A stretch of DNA of 64,000 bases, from positions 19,716,001-19,780,000 of the forward strand of contig OX485804.1 in NCBI GenBank assembly GCA_950295325.1, in the 5' to 3' direction. Shown here one piece after another: positions 33,091 through 44,103 of this stretch. The notes beneath the pieces are model-generated. The model worked only from the letters and a program-made list of their open reading frames with translations, ran no database searches and was not told where the DNA came from. Made by a program: the position numbers and the translations under genes. Position 1 is the first letter of the stretch; each line of letters begins with the position of its first letter. The DNA is from Polytrichum commune. Taxonomy: Eukaryota; Streptophyta; Polytrichopsida; Polytrichales; Polytrichaceae.

Positions 33091-33989
33091 ATGGTGCAAT
33101 TGAAAGGAAAGGTTTGAGACTCCTTGCATTTACATTTCTCAAACGATGATCGTAAGTTACGTCTAGTGAAGAACGTATACGGGACATTCCAACACAAAAT
33201 GTGCCTCGTTGTCAAATCCATCATGAGAGAGAAAATGACATAAATGTATGATATGTAGAGATAGGGATAGTCAAGCATCGTTAAATTTCAATGGCAAGTC
33301 TATTATTTGAGGTGTCGGGTAACCACCAACTATCTTGCATCGTGGTGGTGTTGATGGTCGGTTTAAGTGCAATTCATGTTCATATTTTAGAAAAAACTTG
33401 AGGTGGATGTAATCTAGTTTCTTCCCCCAAAGATGGAAAGAGTTCCACTCTTTCAACAAGAAAAACCTTCTTGAGATCATCAAATGTGAGGTTTAATGGT
33501 GTTGAGTTGTCATGGGTTCCCAATGAGATAGACCTCATGTTGCCTTCCACATGGTTATTGATTTATGATAGTTTTCAAATCCTTCTTTGACAAGGTGACG
33601 GAAAGCAGGGTGACTTGACTAACTAATCAATAGGAGGGTAGGAGGTGGGCAAGTTGTTGTTGAAAATTATATGGTTAACTTAAGTGCATTGTTTCTATGA
33701 GATATTCTCCAAACATGGCCAACAATAAATGGTAGAATTCTTTAAACATGGCCAACAATATATGGTAAGATTCTTCAAATTTGGCCACATACTAAGATGA
33801 TTTTGTCCCCCTTGTCTTCCTCTTCCTCTTTTTCTTTTCTTAACAACTACATTTTGACATTGATCGATCCTCGTCCACCAAAACAAGTTGGTAGCAGGTT
33901 GAACATTGAGGACAACTACCATATAATTTGTGTCATGAGTCATCAGTTTTAGTCCGAACGAGAACTTCCCAAAATATTTTAATAATATT
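33091..33989. other. Unassigned stretch with a short tandem repeat
   Basis: There is no recognisable gene. At about 33709-33790 a 32-36-bp unit (ACATGGCCAACAATA-ATGGTA followed by AATTCTT) is repeated about three times. Confidence 0.5.
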
Positions 33990-34154
33990 ACTGCATTTCT
34001 CATACTTTATCAACAAATGTCAATGTCGTCGTTTGGAAATTACATAACACTAACAACTTTATGTGGTAAAAAATCGCATATATCAATAGTAGGAAAAAAG
34101 TATAAAAGTGTGTAAGTCCCAATAGTAAGTGGCATTAAATATCATATTTACTGT
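33990..34154. repeat. Small dispersed element ending in the palindrome, copy 1
   Basis: TCAACAAATGTCAA, GGTAAAAAAT and ATCAATAG, then CAATAGTAAGTGGCATTAAAT, correspond to 42359-42562. The right end runs into a palindrome variant (34132-34154). Confidence 0.5.
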
Positions 34155-34549
34155 ACTAGGATTGTAAGGCCTAGAACACACTTTCCATGTGACACATGTG
34201 GCCATTGTAACATGACCCCATTTACATGTGTCGTTGATCTAATATGACAATTGTAGATTGGATTGAACACATGTAAATAAGATCACGCTGCAAATACCAC
34301 CCACGTCAAATGGAACGTGTGCTCTAAGACTACATTTTCTAGTAGTGAGACAATCTATAGTTAGATTCCTTCCAAATGGACCATCATGTGGATATCAAGT
34401 ACCTCCATCTCATGGACACTAGTGCACTCCGTCATTCTAAGGAAATAACTTTAGAACACCATCTTGATGTACTTTTGACCCCATGAGTTTTTTCAGTTCC
34501 CAAACCTTATAATCAATTTAATTTCAATAACATTGGAGTCACCTTCTTA

Positions 34550-34680
34550 GGCTACTTCACACATGAGACTAGAGGACCATGACCATTGCATTTTAGGATC
34601 TCTCATTGGTCAAAAGGGCCAACGCTATCCAAGTTCACTTCACGCTAGAATGTGAAGGCCTAAGGACACTATAGATGATG
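34550..34680. mobile_element. Family-2 MITE, left part only
   Basis: GGCTACTTCACACATGAGAC follows TTA (34547-34549). GACCATGACCATTGCAT, TCATTGGTCAAAAGGGCC and AATGTGAAGGCCTAAGGAC match the complete copy at 26477. The rest is absent. Confidence 0.65.
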
Positions 34681-35124
34681 TTACTTGGCATTACCAAATA
34701 AAATCATTTATGTTTTATATTGTCCATGCAACCTATTTTATATACGTTGGTAAGAATTGAAATCTATAGTGAGAAGTCATAGAGTAATATAATTTCAAAT
34801 AGTAAGTGACACTAGAAATAATAAATGGTGTAGATCAAGTCTTAATAAGCCTTGGGTCAACCTAGACTAAGCCTAACACTACTAGGAAACGTGGGCCTAA
34901 AACACACTCACTAGTATGATTATTGGGCCTAAACGACAAGAATATTGAGCTAGAATTGACACATTTGGGTTTTGACCACAAATGCTGGAGGGACTAGCAC
35001 CACTGACGCAATCCATCAAGATTTTGTAAAAGGGGTTATGTTGCAATGACTATAGTCATTTTCACAGTTTTTGGTGGTGAGTATATTATATTGTAGGTTT
35101 GCTTGACACCATGGGCCGTACATA
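34681..35124. other. Unassigned spacer
   Basis: AT-rich and non-coding. The word AAATAGTAAGTGACACTA (about 34798) is another trace of the palindrome-ended small element. Confidence 0.35.
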
Positions 35125-35595
35125 GTGTTCAATATTGAAGTCTTTAACACCTGTCAAATGCCATTTTGGCTATCAAAAAGGTGCTCTGCAAAGTTTCCAC
35201 CATTCACAATGAAGGCCTCTCCAAAAATTTCCAGTCACAAAATACAGTGGCTGCAATTTGCAAATAAAAACATAGGTGGACTCAAATTTTGGCACTCTAG
35301 CAAACACTTCCAAATTCCAATAAATCCTGTAATTTTGACTTTGCAACTTCGACTCGGCACTAATTGCAACTTCAACTTGGCAAGCATAGCCACATGTGAA
35401 CGTGGATTTTCCAAACAAAATTGGGTGAAGAGTGATCGCATAAGTCGATTGAAACTTGAAACGTCGGATGCATTGATGCGAGTGTCATTATGTGGTCTTC
35501 TGATGGAAAATATGGATTTGACTAGAATTTATGACACTTGGAAATCGATAAAAAACCATAGGGCTTTGCCTTTGGAGTTGGATGATGATTAAGTG
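35125..35595 (+). pseudogene. hAT transposase C-terminal fragment
   Basis: The open frame (155 codons) ends with ATCERGFSKQNWVKSD, then RLKLETSDALMRVSLCG. This is the hAT C-terminal dimerisation block (CERGFS-x-N-x-IK, then the ALMR motif), usually about 60-80 residues from the protein end; here DDD and a stop follow at 35592. The upstream part (35125-35330) reads poorly as hAT and may be out of frame or unrelated. The catalytic core is absent, so this is a relic. It is on the plus strand with no terminal repeats identified. Confidence 0.75.
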
Positions 35596-36315
35596 CATTA
35601 TGTAGGGATACTAGATAATTTAAGTGCATCATTTAATTTCATGTACCTCTTCAATATAATGAGAATATCAACCAAAAAAAAAAAAAAAGTGTTGACGAAA
35701 AAATTTGAGTGTTTGAGTGAAGTGTGATTATTGTGAAGCCCTTCACATTGAAATGCAAGTGCACATTTCAAACTTGAACACTGGCCATAGGGACCCACTT
35801 CCTGCATGATCGTCATTCATGATTTAGTCAGCAAAACGCATATAAACATCATCCCATAATTATCCAATTTTGCCGACCAATCTTCCAACGTAGAGTAGGT
35901 GTATGAGCACGAATTTCTAGTATTCTCGCTTCAAAGAAACCATGCTATTACATTGTTCGATAACAACATTCAATATCACATACTGGTGGATTTGTTGATT
36001 TATATTGTGCAAATTTCATATTTTCCACCTTTTTTTCACATTGTTTTTGCATGATTGGGGTTTGGTGTTTCACGTGTAGTGAGTATATAAGAGATGTGTT
36101 TAGAATGCATGCAAGCATGAAAGAAGAGCCTCTTCACCCTCGGGCTACCACTATCTATTACAGAAGAAGAAGAAGAAACGCTAACCATGTGATCAGCGTG
36201 ATTGGAATGCATGTTCGACCCACCCTTGGTATAATACTCTCATGGCATAATACCAATGGTGCAGGACTACTAACCCCTCTCGGGGTGGGCACTATAGTGA
36301 CACACTATACTAGTT
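35596..36315. other. Unassigned stretch
   Basis: There are no genes. An A-run lies at about 35675-35688. The motif-free frames at 36051-36320 are spurious. Confidence 0.35.
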
Positions 36316-36514
36316 CCTAGCAAGCCACTAGTGCCTTGAGGATACTGGACATGGAATCCCCCCAAAAGGCTTTGAGGTACCCATACAACAAGGTCCAAGC
36401 ACCCCCCAGCATAGTTGGGTGAACTAAGGTGGTGAGCACCACGCCAACATGGGGAATAGAACCCACAACCTCCTCAGTGGGAGCCATCAACCCTAACCAC
36501 CAAGCCAAGGCCCG
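36316..36514 (-). mobile_element. tRNA-derived SINE
   Basis: On the minus strand a box A-like TGGCTTGGTGG (36497-36507) and box B-like GGTTCTATTCC (36453-36463) are 44 bases apart, the spacing of an internal RNA polymerase III promoter. The head GGGCCTTGGCTTGGTGGTTA and the GTGGGTTCTATTCCCC segment resemble Au-type plant SINEs. The tail runs toward 36316. No clear target duplication and no poly(T) or poly(A) end was seen, so the 3' limit is approximate. Confidence 0.65.
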
Positions 36515-36908
36515 TGGTGCATGTATCTATTACACAACAAATGTATGGTGGTGGTATGGCCGTCACCAGCCTACCGTTCTCCCACGATTATGAGAACAAC
36601 GCCCACGTGACATGATCACACAACAAGTGGAAACTGTAACTTTCAAGGTGGAAAACAATTTGTTGTTGGGTGAACCTCGTTCCAACACCCCCTTGTAGGA
36701 ATCTTCGTTCCAATTATGGAACTTGCAAAAAAAAAATTGCATGTCTACCACTAAACTTGATTTTGCATATATGTGGTTTGTTGGCTCTGTCTGTAGGACA
36801 AAGACTATGCATCAACTTCTTCGTTTCAAGAGCAAATTTCCTAACCACTTGCATTCACACTTGGACGTTACTTGTTCTTGTTATTTTTGGTCCACCTTAT
36901 TTAATGTG

Positions 36909-36910
<2 letters not shown>

Positions 36911-36944
<34 letters not shown>
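36911..36944. repeat. (CT)17 microsatellite
   Basis: An uninterrupted CT dinucleotide run. Confidence 0.97.
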
Positions 36945-36945
<1 letters not shown>

Positions 36946-37965
36946 ATTGCTCCCTAAAATGTATTGAAAGAAATCTAGTTAACTATAGTTATTTCGGCAG
37001 TTCTTGATTATTCATTTTAAAATTTTCGAGTGATAAATGAGTAGCTTCAATCCTTGACCCGCATTTGAGAAGAAGGTGCCCAAAATCCAAGAAAGGTTTG
37101 GTATAGTGAATAACCATGGATTGGCATGAGCAAAGTGGACAACTACAATTATAGTCTTTCATAGTAAAGGATAGAGCCTCACGGTTTTACCGTTTTCTTG
37201 TTATTGTTTCATTGAAATTTAAGCAATTGATTGATTGCGTCAAGCACTAACTTTTGTAAGTAACTGAATGTTGGTCAGTAATTTATCTCAATAGAGTTAT
37301 TCTTCAATTCAATTGAAGTTTTGGTTGGGAGTTGGTTGTTTTCCACACAAAACTTCATGTGTTCGGTAAGTTTTTAGGTCAACGAGTTGAATCCAAATTT
37401 AACTACATGGACAATTAACAACGATGTCATCATGCTCAAACTCTCCAACAGAATATGGACAAACCCATGGATATTGTACACACAAATCACTATAATCACT
37501 TGAATTCTAATATGCCCATACATGGACACTTCGTTAGAAACCTAAATGGTGTGTGTGGGTCACTGTGAAATTAAGCCCCTATATACAAGAAGTTTATAGA
37601 GGAAAACATAGGCATACATACAAATGGTAGGCTAGAAATGAACTCATATATTTAAACTAAGCTAATGAATATGATGTAATAAATGCATGCACTATATATA
37701 CAAAATATAAATCATGAATAAAATATGGCTTTATTACATGTAAAATCTATGTTCACTTTCTAATGAGAAAATCATTGAACAAATTTTCACCTAGAGCATG
37801 TAACTTAATGATTGCATCAAACAAACAAAAACAAAAGCATAGTAACTTAACTGCAATATAAGAGAAAAACTGAAGAGAGCCCATATGCACTTCAAGAGTC
37901 TCCAACTTGTCCTATAACCCAAGTCCAAACCCTAACAAGAATAGACAAGGGAGTCATTGAGGACT
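36945..37965. other. Unassigned AT-rich stretch
   Basis: No gene or shared repeat was recognised. Confidence 0.35.
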
Positions 37966-37973
37966 ATAACCAT

Positions 37974-38615
37974 CTGGGGGGGGGGGGGGATGACCAACCG
38001 AAAAGTAGAAACCACATGAGAACAACTATAGGGTGTTTTTTTATTCATTGGCAAGAAAATATATATCATATATGAACTTTGGATCTACCATAGCCTACTT
38101 AAATTACGAAACATGTGATTATATATAATTTAGTGTAAGGGGAACCCCCCCACCCCACTTTAGGTTTGATGTAGAAAGAAACTAGTATGACAAAACTAAT
38201 ACATGAATTAAAATAAATAGATAAAATGAGTATATTCACATATAATACACGCAAAATGAATGGAAATTGAACGACTAGGTTATGATGTGTACACTCTTCT
38301 TTCACCAATGTATAGCAACATGGATTTATGCCATGCCATATTGGAGTTTTAAATTTGCCTTCGTATGGAACGAGTAAATCAAAATTTTATAAGTAATTTA
38401 GCATCATTTGAAATAGTCTAGTTTTTTCTTTTATAATTACCTATAGGGTGTTGAATATTTGGTGAAGTAGTTTTTTTTTTTTTTGGTTTGTTTTTTTTTC
38501 TACTTGAAGGGTTCCCTAAAATTCAAACGAGGAGGTAAATAGCTCCCATAAAAAACCCTCTGTACGCACGTGGTTACGTAACACAAGGGGGTGTGACCCC
38601 CCCCCCCCCCCCGAG
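37974..38615. mobile_element. hAT-like MITE with poly(G) ends, copy 2
   Basis: The left end is CTG14 (G run 37976-37989). The right end is a run of 16 C (38597-38612) followed by GAG. The flanking octamers are ATAACCAT (37966-37973) and ATTACCAT (38616-38623), an 8-bp target duplication with one change. The arrangement is the same as at 6255-6589. The interior is AT-rich and non-coding, 642 bp in all. Confidence 0.75.
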
Positions 38616-38623
38616 ATTACCAT

Positions 38624-39167
38624 ACAATGCTAATGGATGAAAATGTGAATTGGATGGAACTAGCATGTATCCATTGTCAAAAATTTCTCCAAACCTTAGG
38701 GCCTCCTTTTCTACATCTACCTTTACTTCAAAACACACACCAACACCACCACCACCACCAACAACAACAACAATAACATTTTTAAATGTTTACAATAAAG
38801 AAAATCGATACCTCTCCCTCATATATATTGTGTACTCTAGTGCCTCAAACAATACCCCTTCTTACACTCACGTTAGTTCGTACATGGTATGAAGAGTCTA
38901 CCCCTCGGGAAGAAAACAAACATTTTGGTCCCAACACCAACAATTAACTCCACACTTTGCACATGAAAAACCATCAATACATGGCCCCAACTCATTTTGA
39001 AATCATACATAGATGTATGAAAGGGTTGCAAACGCAAGCACAACACAACAAGGTAAAACATGCCATCGCCGTAGCCCTATCATCCCATAACATCACCATA
39101 AAATATATCCTTGTTAATGTGAGCACAATTTCAAGCACCCCCCAAGGTAACACTGCACCACAATGGC
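38624..39167. other. Unassigned stretch
   Basis: It includes a CA/CCA-rich low-complexity segment (about 38725-38785). The two frames (80 and 86 codons) have no motif. Confidence 0.35.
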
Positions 39168-40113
39168 TACCGTACGTTAAGGGCAGCTTCGGCGCTCTCT
39201 TGCCGAATAATTATTAAAAGTAAAAAAATAGTGTTCGCCACCTAGAAATAGTATATTCATATTTTCGGCAATTTTCTCTTTTAATTTTTAAAATTCAACT
39301 TAAATTCATTTTTAATTTTCTATTTAAGCTTATATCTTGTACATCTCTCTTGCATTGAATGACAAGTAAGATGTGAGTGAAGAGTAGAGAATGCTCCGTG
39401 CTTTACGCAAGTAGAGTGGAGTTGTGTTCAACATTGCATATGGGATATGTAAACTTTGAGGTGAAGCACCGAGTTAGACTTCATTTTTATAATTCGCATA
39501 ATATTTGCATAGAGTCTTCAAATGACATAAAATTTGTTGGAGGTGAAAGATTACTTGATTTGTAAACTTTTCTTAGACCAACAAAATTCCAAAAAAGTTG
39601 ATCTTCTATGCACAAATGAGCTCCGAAAAACTGTTATGAACGCATTTTAATTTTTTGATCTTTACACGGCTGCAATGTTTTGTCCATATCTTTTGCATAA
39701 AGACTTATTTTGACACAAAACTTATTGGAGGTGCAAGAAGGATTGATTTCTCAACTTTTGTTAGTTGGACAAAATTCTATAAAACTTCATCTTCTATGCT
39801 CAATTGGACTCCAAAAATTTGTGTACAACACATTTGAAAAGCCTCACCTAGAGTCTTGCTACTTCTTAACCCATATTCTTTGTGGACTAATGTAAGTGAG
39901 CTTGATTACAAAAGGAGCACCTTCTCTCTTTCAGAATTCACATATGCTTCCACTGTAAGTAAAACTCTAGTGAGAAGTAAAAATTTCTTACTTTTCGGCA
40001 ATTTTGAAAAATAATTAATTTTATATTCGGCAAAAAATGCCAATAATATTCCAAAAATTTCGGGGTCTATTTTTAGAATTATTTTGTGCCGAAGTTGCCC
40101 TTAACGTACGGTA
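39168..40113. mobile_element. TACCGTA-ended inverted-repeat element, copy 3
   Basis: The left end TACCGTACGTTAAGGGCA (then GCTTCGGC) and the right end, its reverse complement, form a 26-bp terminal repeat with one mismatch. Counting inward from the end, AATAATTCTAAAAA sits at exactly the same distance as in the element at 41253-41521, so both belong to one superfamily although the outer 20 bases differ after TACCGTA. Only TA is a possible target duplication. A CGTACG duplication next to a TTAAGGGC end is the alternative reading. There is no transposase. Confidence 0.8.
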
Positions 40114-41252
40114 TTGCAATGCACATGCACAACATGTAGATACACATGCCTAGCTCAACTACAACTATAATCTTGACCACAACATGTAGGTCTAATGTGC
40201 AACCCCTCCAAAAACAATCGATGTTAATTTTCCAAAACCTCAAAATGTTTATGCATGTGACCCAAAGACCCCAAGCATCGTCAAGGGGCAAAAGTTGCAT
40301 CACTAAGGCACTGCAAATGCCTCCTCCCGTGTGGTCGGGGGCTAGGAAGATCTCGGTCGTCGATTGCGATCTGACAGATCTAGAGGCTCCTATGTTGCCC
40401 CGGCTTTTGGCATCTCTTCCCCTTGGGTAGAGTTTGAAAAACTTCACGTTGGATAAAATCTCCACCTCCATCCATTCACGAATTTTGGATGGAATTTGCA
40501 AACATTTATTTTTCATCCGCCAAAATTTCCATCCGTCAGAAGTTCTTTTTCGGGTTGCCCGAGCAGTTTCTTAGACCGTAGGATGGGACTCTGTGAATGG
40601 ATAGCTTGAATGTGGCATGCCCACGACCACACACCCTACATTCACAACGCCTCATTGACATAGGAACAAAAGGGGCTAAGTTCGCACCAATAAGCTTATG
40701 CACCGATTATTTTATATACTCATATTGAAGAAGTCATTTTCCGGTCCCATGATCGATCGGGAATAGAGAGGCAACCAACTTTATCACCTCAAACGTCCAC
40801 TTCCTTCCTGCAATTATTCCTTCCGCTGATTCTCATTCTCGCGTGAAGATTAAGCACTCTTTATGTGCATGGTGGGGGAATTGTGGTCCACTTGGACTAC
40901 ATGTGGAAGTTGTGCTCTTAGGTTATCGGTAAGTTCTACACGATCACACCTTCATCCTCATCAACCTAATAACATATGATTTGGCGACCACAATTTATGG
41001 AGATCATAACTTGCATAGTCACCAATTGAACACGGATGAAGGGCTTGGGGTTTGTGGCGTTTATGTAAACTCATCCATTGTAGACGAAGGAGTTATGGCA
41101 AAAAGAAGTCTCCTAAAAGTTGTTTAGTCCAATTTATTTTAGTCGAATTTCATTACACTGTGTCTGGTATATAGTGTCGCATGTGCAACAATGTCACTTA
41201 TTCTATTGTGAGGTATGTGTTAGATTACGCTAATGATCAACAACTCGAGCAT
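40114..41252. other. Unassigned stretch
   Basis: No recognised gene. The 145-codon minus-strand frame (40079-40516) overlaps the end of the TACCGTA element and has no motif. Confidence 0.35.
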
Positions 41253-41521
41253 TACCGTAACACAATAGCTGGTTCGTCCCCTGGCGAACGAATATTTATT
41301 TATTTTGAAAAAATAAGGTTCGCCTCTCAAAAAACTGAATTTCTCAATTTTCATTTTTAGCAAAAAAATCAGTAAAAATGACCTTAAATGGCTTAGAAAC
41401 ACCAAAAGATTGCAAAAATTAATTAATTTTATTTTCGTTTTTCTGTCTTCATAATTTCATAAATTTTACGTTTTTTATTTTTAGAATTATTTTTGAACGA
41501 ACCAGCTATGGTACTACGGTA
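41253..41521. mobile_element. TACCGTA-ended MITE, copy 2 (short)
   Basis: The ends TACCGTAACACAATAGCTGG and CCAGCTATGGTACTACGGTA are imperfect inverted repeats. It is 269 bp and shares the ACGAATATTTATTTATTTTG and AATAAGGTTCG blocks with 2053-3575 and AGAATTATTTT with 39168-40113. Confidence 0.8.
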
Positions 41522-41639
41522 GTGTAAGCTCGTGATATTTTCATTAGTGTGTTTAATAATATCTCAACATTACCATGTTTAGTAATGTTATGAGGTCTAT
41601 CCGTGGATTACAAAATGGCCAACAAGTTGACCACAAGTG

Positions 41640-41945
41640 TAAACACATGACACTTGCCATTAGTATGCTCAATATGATCTTTCTTTTGGAAGTTGGATAT
41701 TGAGATGTAAGCATGTGAAATTTGTCATGAGTATCCTCAATAATATCTTCCTCGTGCATGCTAAACGTAAACCCATAACACTTAGTATAAGTATCCTCAA
41801 TATTATCTTCCTCGTGCATGCTAAACGTAAATCCATGACACTTAGTATTAGTATCCTCAATATTATCTTCCTCGTGCATGCTAAAATGTAAACCCCATGA
41901 CACTAGCCATTAATATTCCCAATAGTATCTTCCTCTTGTATATTA
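41640..41945. repeat. 60-bp tandem repeat
   Basis: The unit CCATGACACTTAGTATTAGT, then ATCCTCAATATTATCTTCCT, then CGTGCATGCTAAACGTAA repeats with period 60. Two units are almost identical (41761-41880) and three or more are diverged. Weaker traces extend from about 41540 to 42050. Because 60 is divisible by three, the minus strand encodes a 20-residue repeat (SMHEEDNIEDT-TKCHGFTF) in a 116-codon frame, which is probably incidental. Confidence 0.85.
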
Positions 41946-42084
41946 AAGTATGTACATATGATTGACTAGTATTAAACATATTATACTAGTCATTACTCCT
42001 AAATTAGTATGCTCAATAAAATCTTACTCCTGCATATTAAACGTAAAACTATCATCTCAAGTACTCCGATTTGCTATACTAATC

Positions 42085-42337
42085 GTTGGTTTTCACGTTT
42101 GTCACACACCTGCTAGACTTTGGATAATAGTGGATTGGATGTGTTCCCACGAAGATTAAAAAAAGCACCTCAACAACCACATTTTGGTTGCCTTTCCGAA
42201 ATGTGCCGTGACTATGGGCCACTAGACTTCCATGTGCACACTAAACACATTATGAACCCTACCCCACCATATTTCATATACATTTGTCTTTTTTATCATT
42301 AGACTTTGGTGGATGAACGACATACGTGGGAATCAAC
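42085..42337. mobile_element. GTGGGTTTCC-ended inverted-repeat element, copy 2 (short)
   Basis: The ends are GTTGGTTTTCACGTTTGTC and GACATACGTGGGAATCAAC. The inner words GCTAGACTTTGG and GACTTTGGTGG are also inverted. The middle matches copy 1 (20181-20697) at GGGCCACTAGACTT and ATGAACCCTACCCCAC. Confidence 0.6.
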
Positions 42338-42358
42338 CTTACATATCATGCACTAACT

Positions 42359-42562
42359 TCACTAAACATTATATATAGTGTCACTTACTATTTGGAATCA
42401 TGCGATGCTAAAACTATTTGCTATATATCTCATATTTTTCCAACAAATGTCAAATTGGTTGTTTAGATATTATAGAAACATCTTCACTTGGTAGATAATT
42501 CCATCAATAGCAAAAAGATGTAACTCCAAATAGTAAGTGATACTAAATACAAAAATTAGGTG
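42359..42562. repeat. Small dispersed element bounded by palindromes, copy 2
   Basis: The left edge AGTGTCACTTACTATTTGGA and right edge TCCAAATAGTAAGTGATACT are inverted repeats of about 20 bp. Both sides end in a variant of the ACACTAAATA palindrome (42359-42381 and 42540-42562). Confidence 0.65.
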
Positions 42563-44100
42563 TGTCGACAAATAATATCATGTTGACAATCTATGAACGT
42601 CACACTACTGGACCTCTAGAGATCTAGTTTAGACCGTTAGCCTACAACGTGTATGTGACATTGAATACCATAAACGATGTAGACCACACTAGTTATCCCA
42701 TTTAGTGAGGGTAGGCTAATAGCGCGTCCGAGAAACTAGTAAAGACGATACTAAATTTCTTAGTGCCATCACGAGATCTAGGGTTTTGGGAGCCCAAAGT
42801 GTCAAACTGCCAAAATCTCTCAACGCAAGTTCTCCTCAGTTTCTATAGTGTTAGGAAATGCCTCAAGACTCAGTGACACTGATTGAAAAAAAGAAGCCAC
42901 GTTAAACTCAACAAAACAAAGCACGCACTCTACAAACACATTAGAGCATGCACTAATGTTCTCGAAAAGCATGACAAATGAGCATGTATTCATGAATTTA
43001 GTATTACTCAGTAAAGCTTCCAACCCTTGCTACCTTTGAGATTTGGCAAACTAGTGCGTGTTTCAGGAATTAGTACCACACACATTGTGTGGGACAATCG
43101 ATGCTCCCTCGTGTTGTTTTCATAGTCACGATTTTGTGTGAAGTCGACTTTGACATGCTATATAATTCACGGCATGTTCACCTTCCAAATGGATGAGTCC
43201 CTAGCCCAAATCAAGGGGCACGTATTGACATTTCTCACCACGTTTCCATCAGAAGAAACTTCAGTGTTTGACAGTGTCAGAAATGCTGTTGGGTTTCGTA
43301 TTCAAGCCAATCAACCCAAACACACATATTCACGTTGCCCCCCCCCCCCCTTCCCACACACACACAAATAGCCACACAATATTTCATTGCCATTTGTAGA
43401 GTTGTCGGTATTTATCAAGTCCACCAATACATAGCAACAAAATATACACATATATCATGCTCATGTGGGCCTTGGGTGGTCAAAATCTTTGTCACATGCG
43501 ACTAAAAGTCACCTATGTATGCGACGACGCACTCTTTGTTGTCCGCCGTAATTTTCTAGTTGTGACAAAGTCAATTCCGGATGCTTTTACGGCCTTATCC
43601 GAGTGGGCGAACCGTTCTCGCCTAATGATGTTAATCCTATCCGACACCTCGACTAAAGTAGTATTCCACTCATTCCTCGGTTACTCCTCCATGGTGTTGA
43701 AAGGCCCCCTTTACTCTCGGGCTCGGGACTTGCAAATATGACAAGGTTTCATCCACAATTTTGACTATCGAGAGCTCGACTAGTTTTCAAGCTCTTATTA
43801 GCTTCGTTTGAGCAAGTGTAAAGAGGTTGTGTTCAAAGCATGATATCAAGTGGGAAAGAATGCTTCGCCAAACCCAAAAGAATGCTTGAGAGTCCGATAA
43901 CTTGGGATTCACGAACGAAGAGGTTGAGTTCTAGTTGACAATTGTTAATCCAACTCTTATGTCCCGGTCCACTCAAGGTCAACCCATGGAATCTCACCCG
44001 TTGATAGCATGGAAGTCGGTAAGATGTCTCTAGATGGATAGGATTTGGCCTAGGGTATCCCACGGATCACAACACGACACTAGAAGCCATCCACTGGGCA
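42563..44100. other. Unassigned stretch
   Basis: No recognised gene. A run of 13 C lies at 43338-43350. The 94-codon frame at 43457-43741 has no motif. Confidence 0.35.
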
Positions 44101-44103
44101 ATA

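Noticed and set aside
35675-35688. Poly(A) tail of a retrogene or LINE end
   Set aside because: No upstream LINE or processed gene and no target duplication was found.
36453-36507. Functional tRNA gene
   Set aside because: Boxes A and B are present but no cloverleaf (acceptor and anticodon stems) could be formed by eye; a SINE fits better.
36317-36508. 63-codon minus-strand frame
   Set aside because: It lies over the SINE head and body; better explained as a tRNA-derived SINE.
41553-41903. Repeat protein gene on the minus strand
   Set aside because: The frame is a by-product of a 60-bp tandem repeat; no start context, no flanking gene structure.
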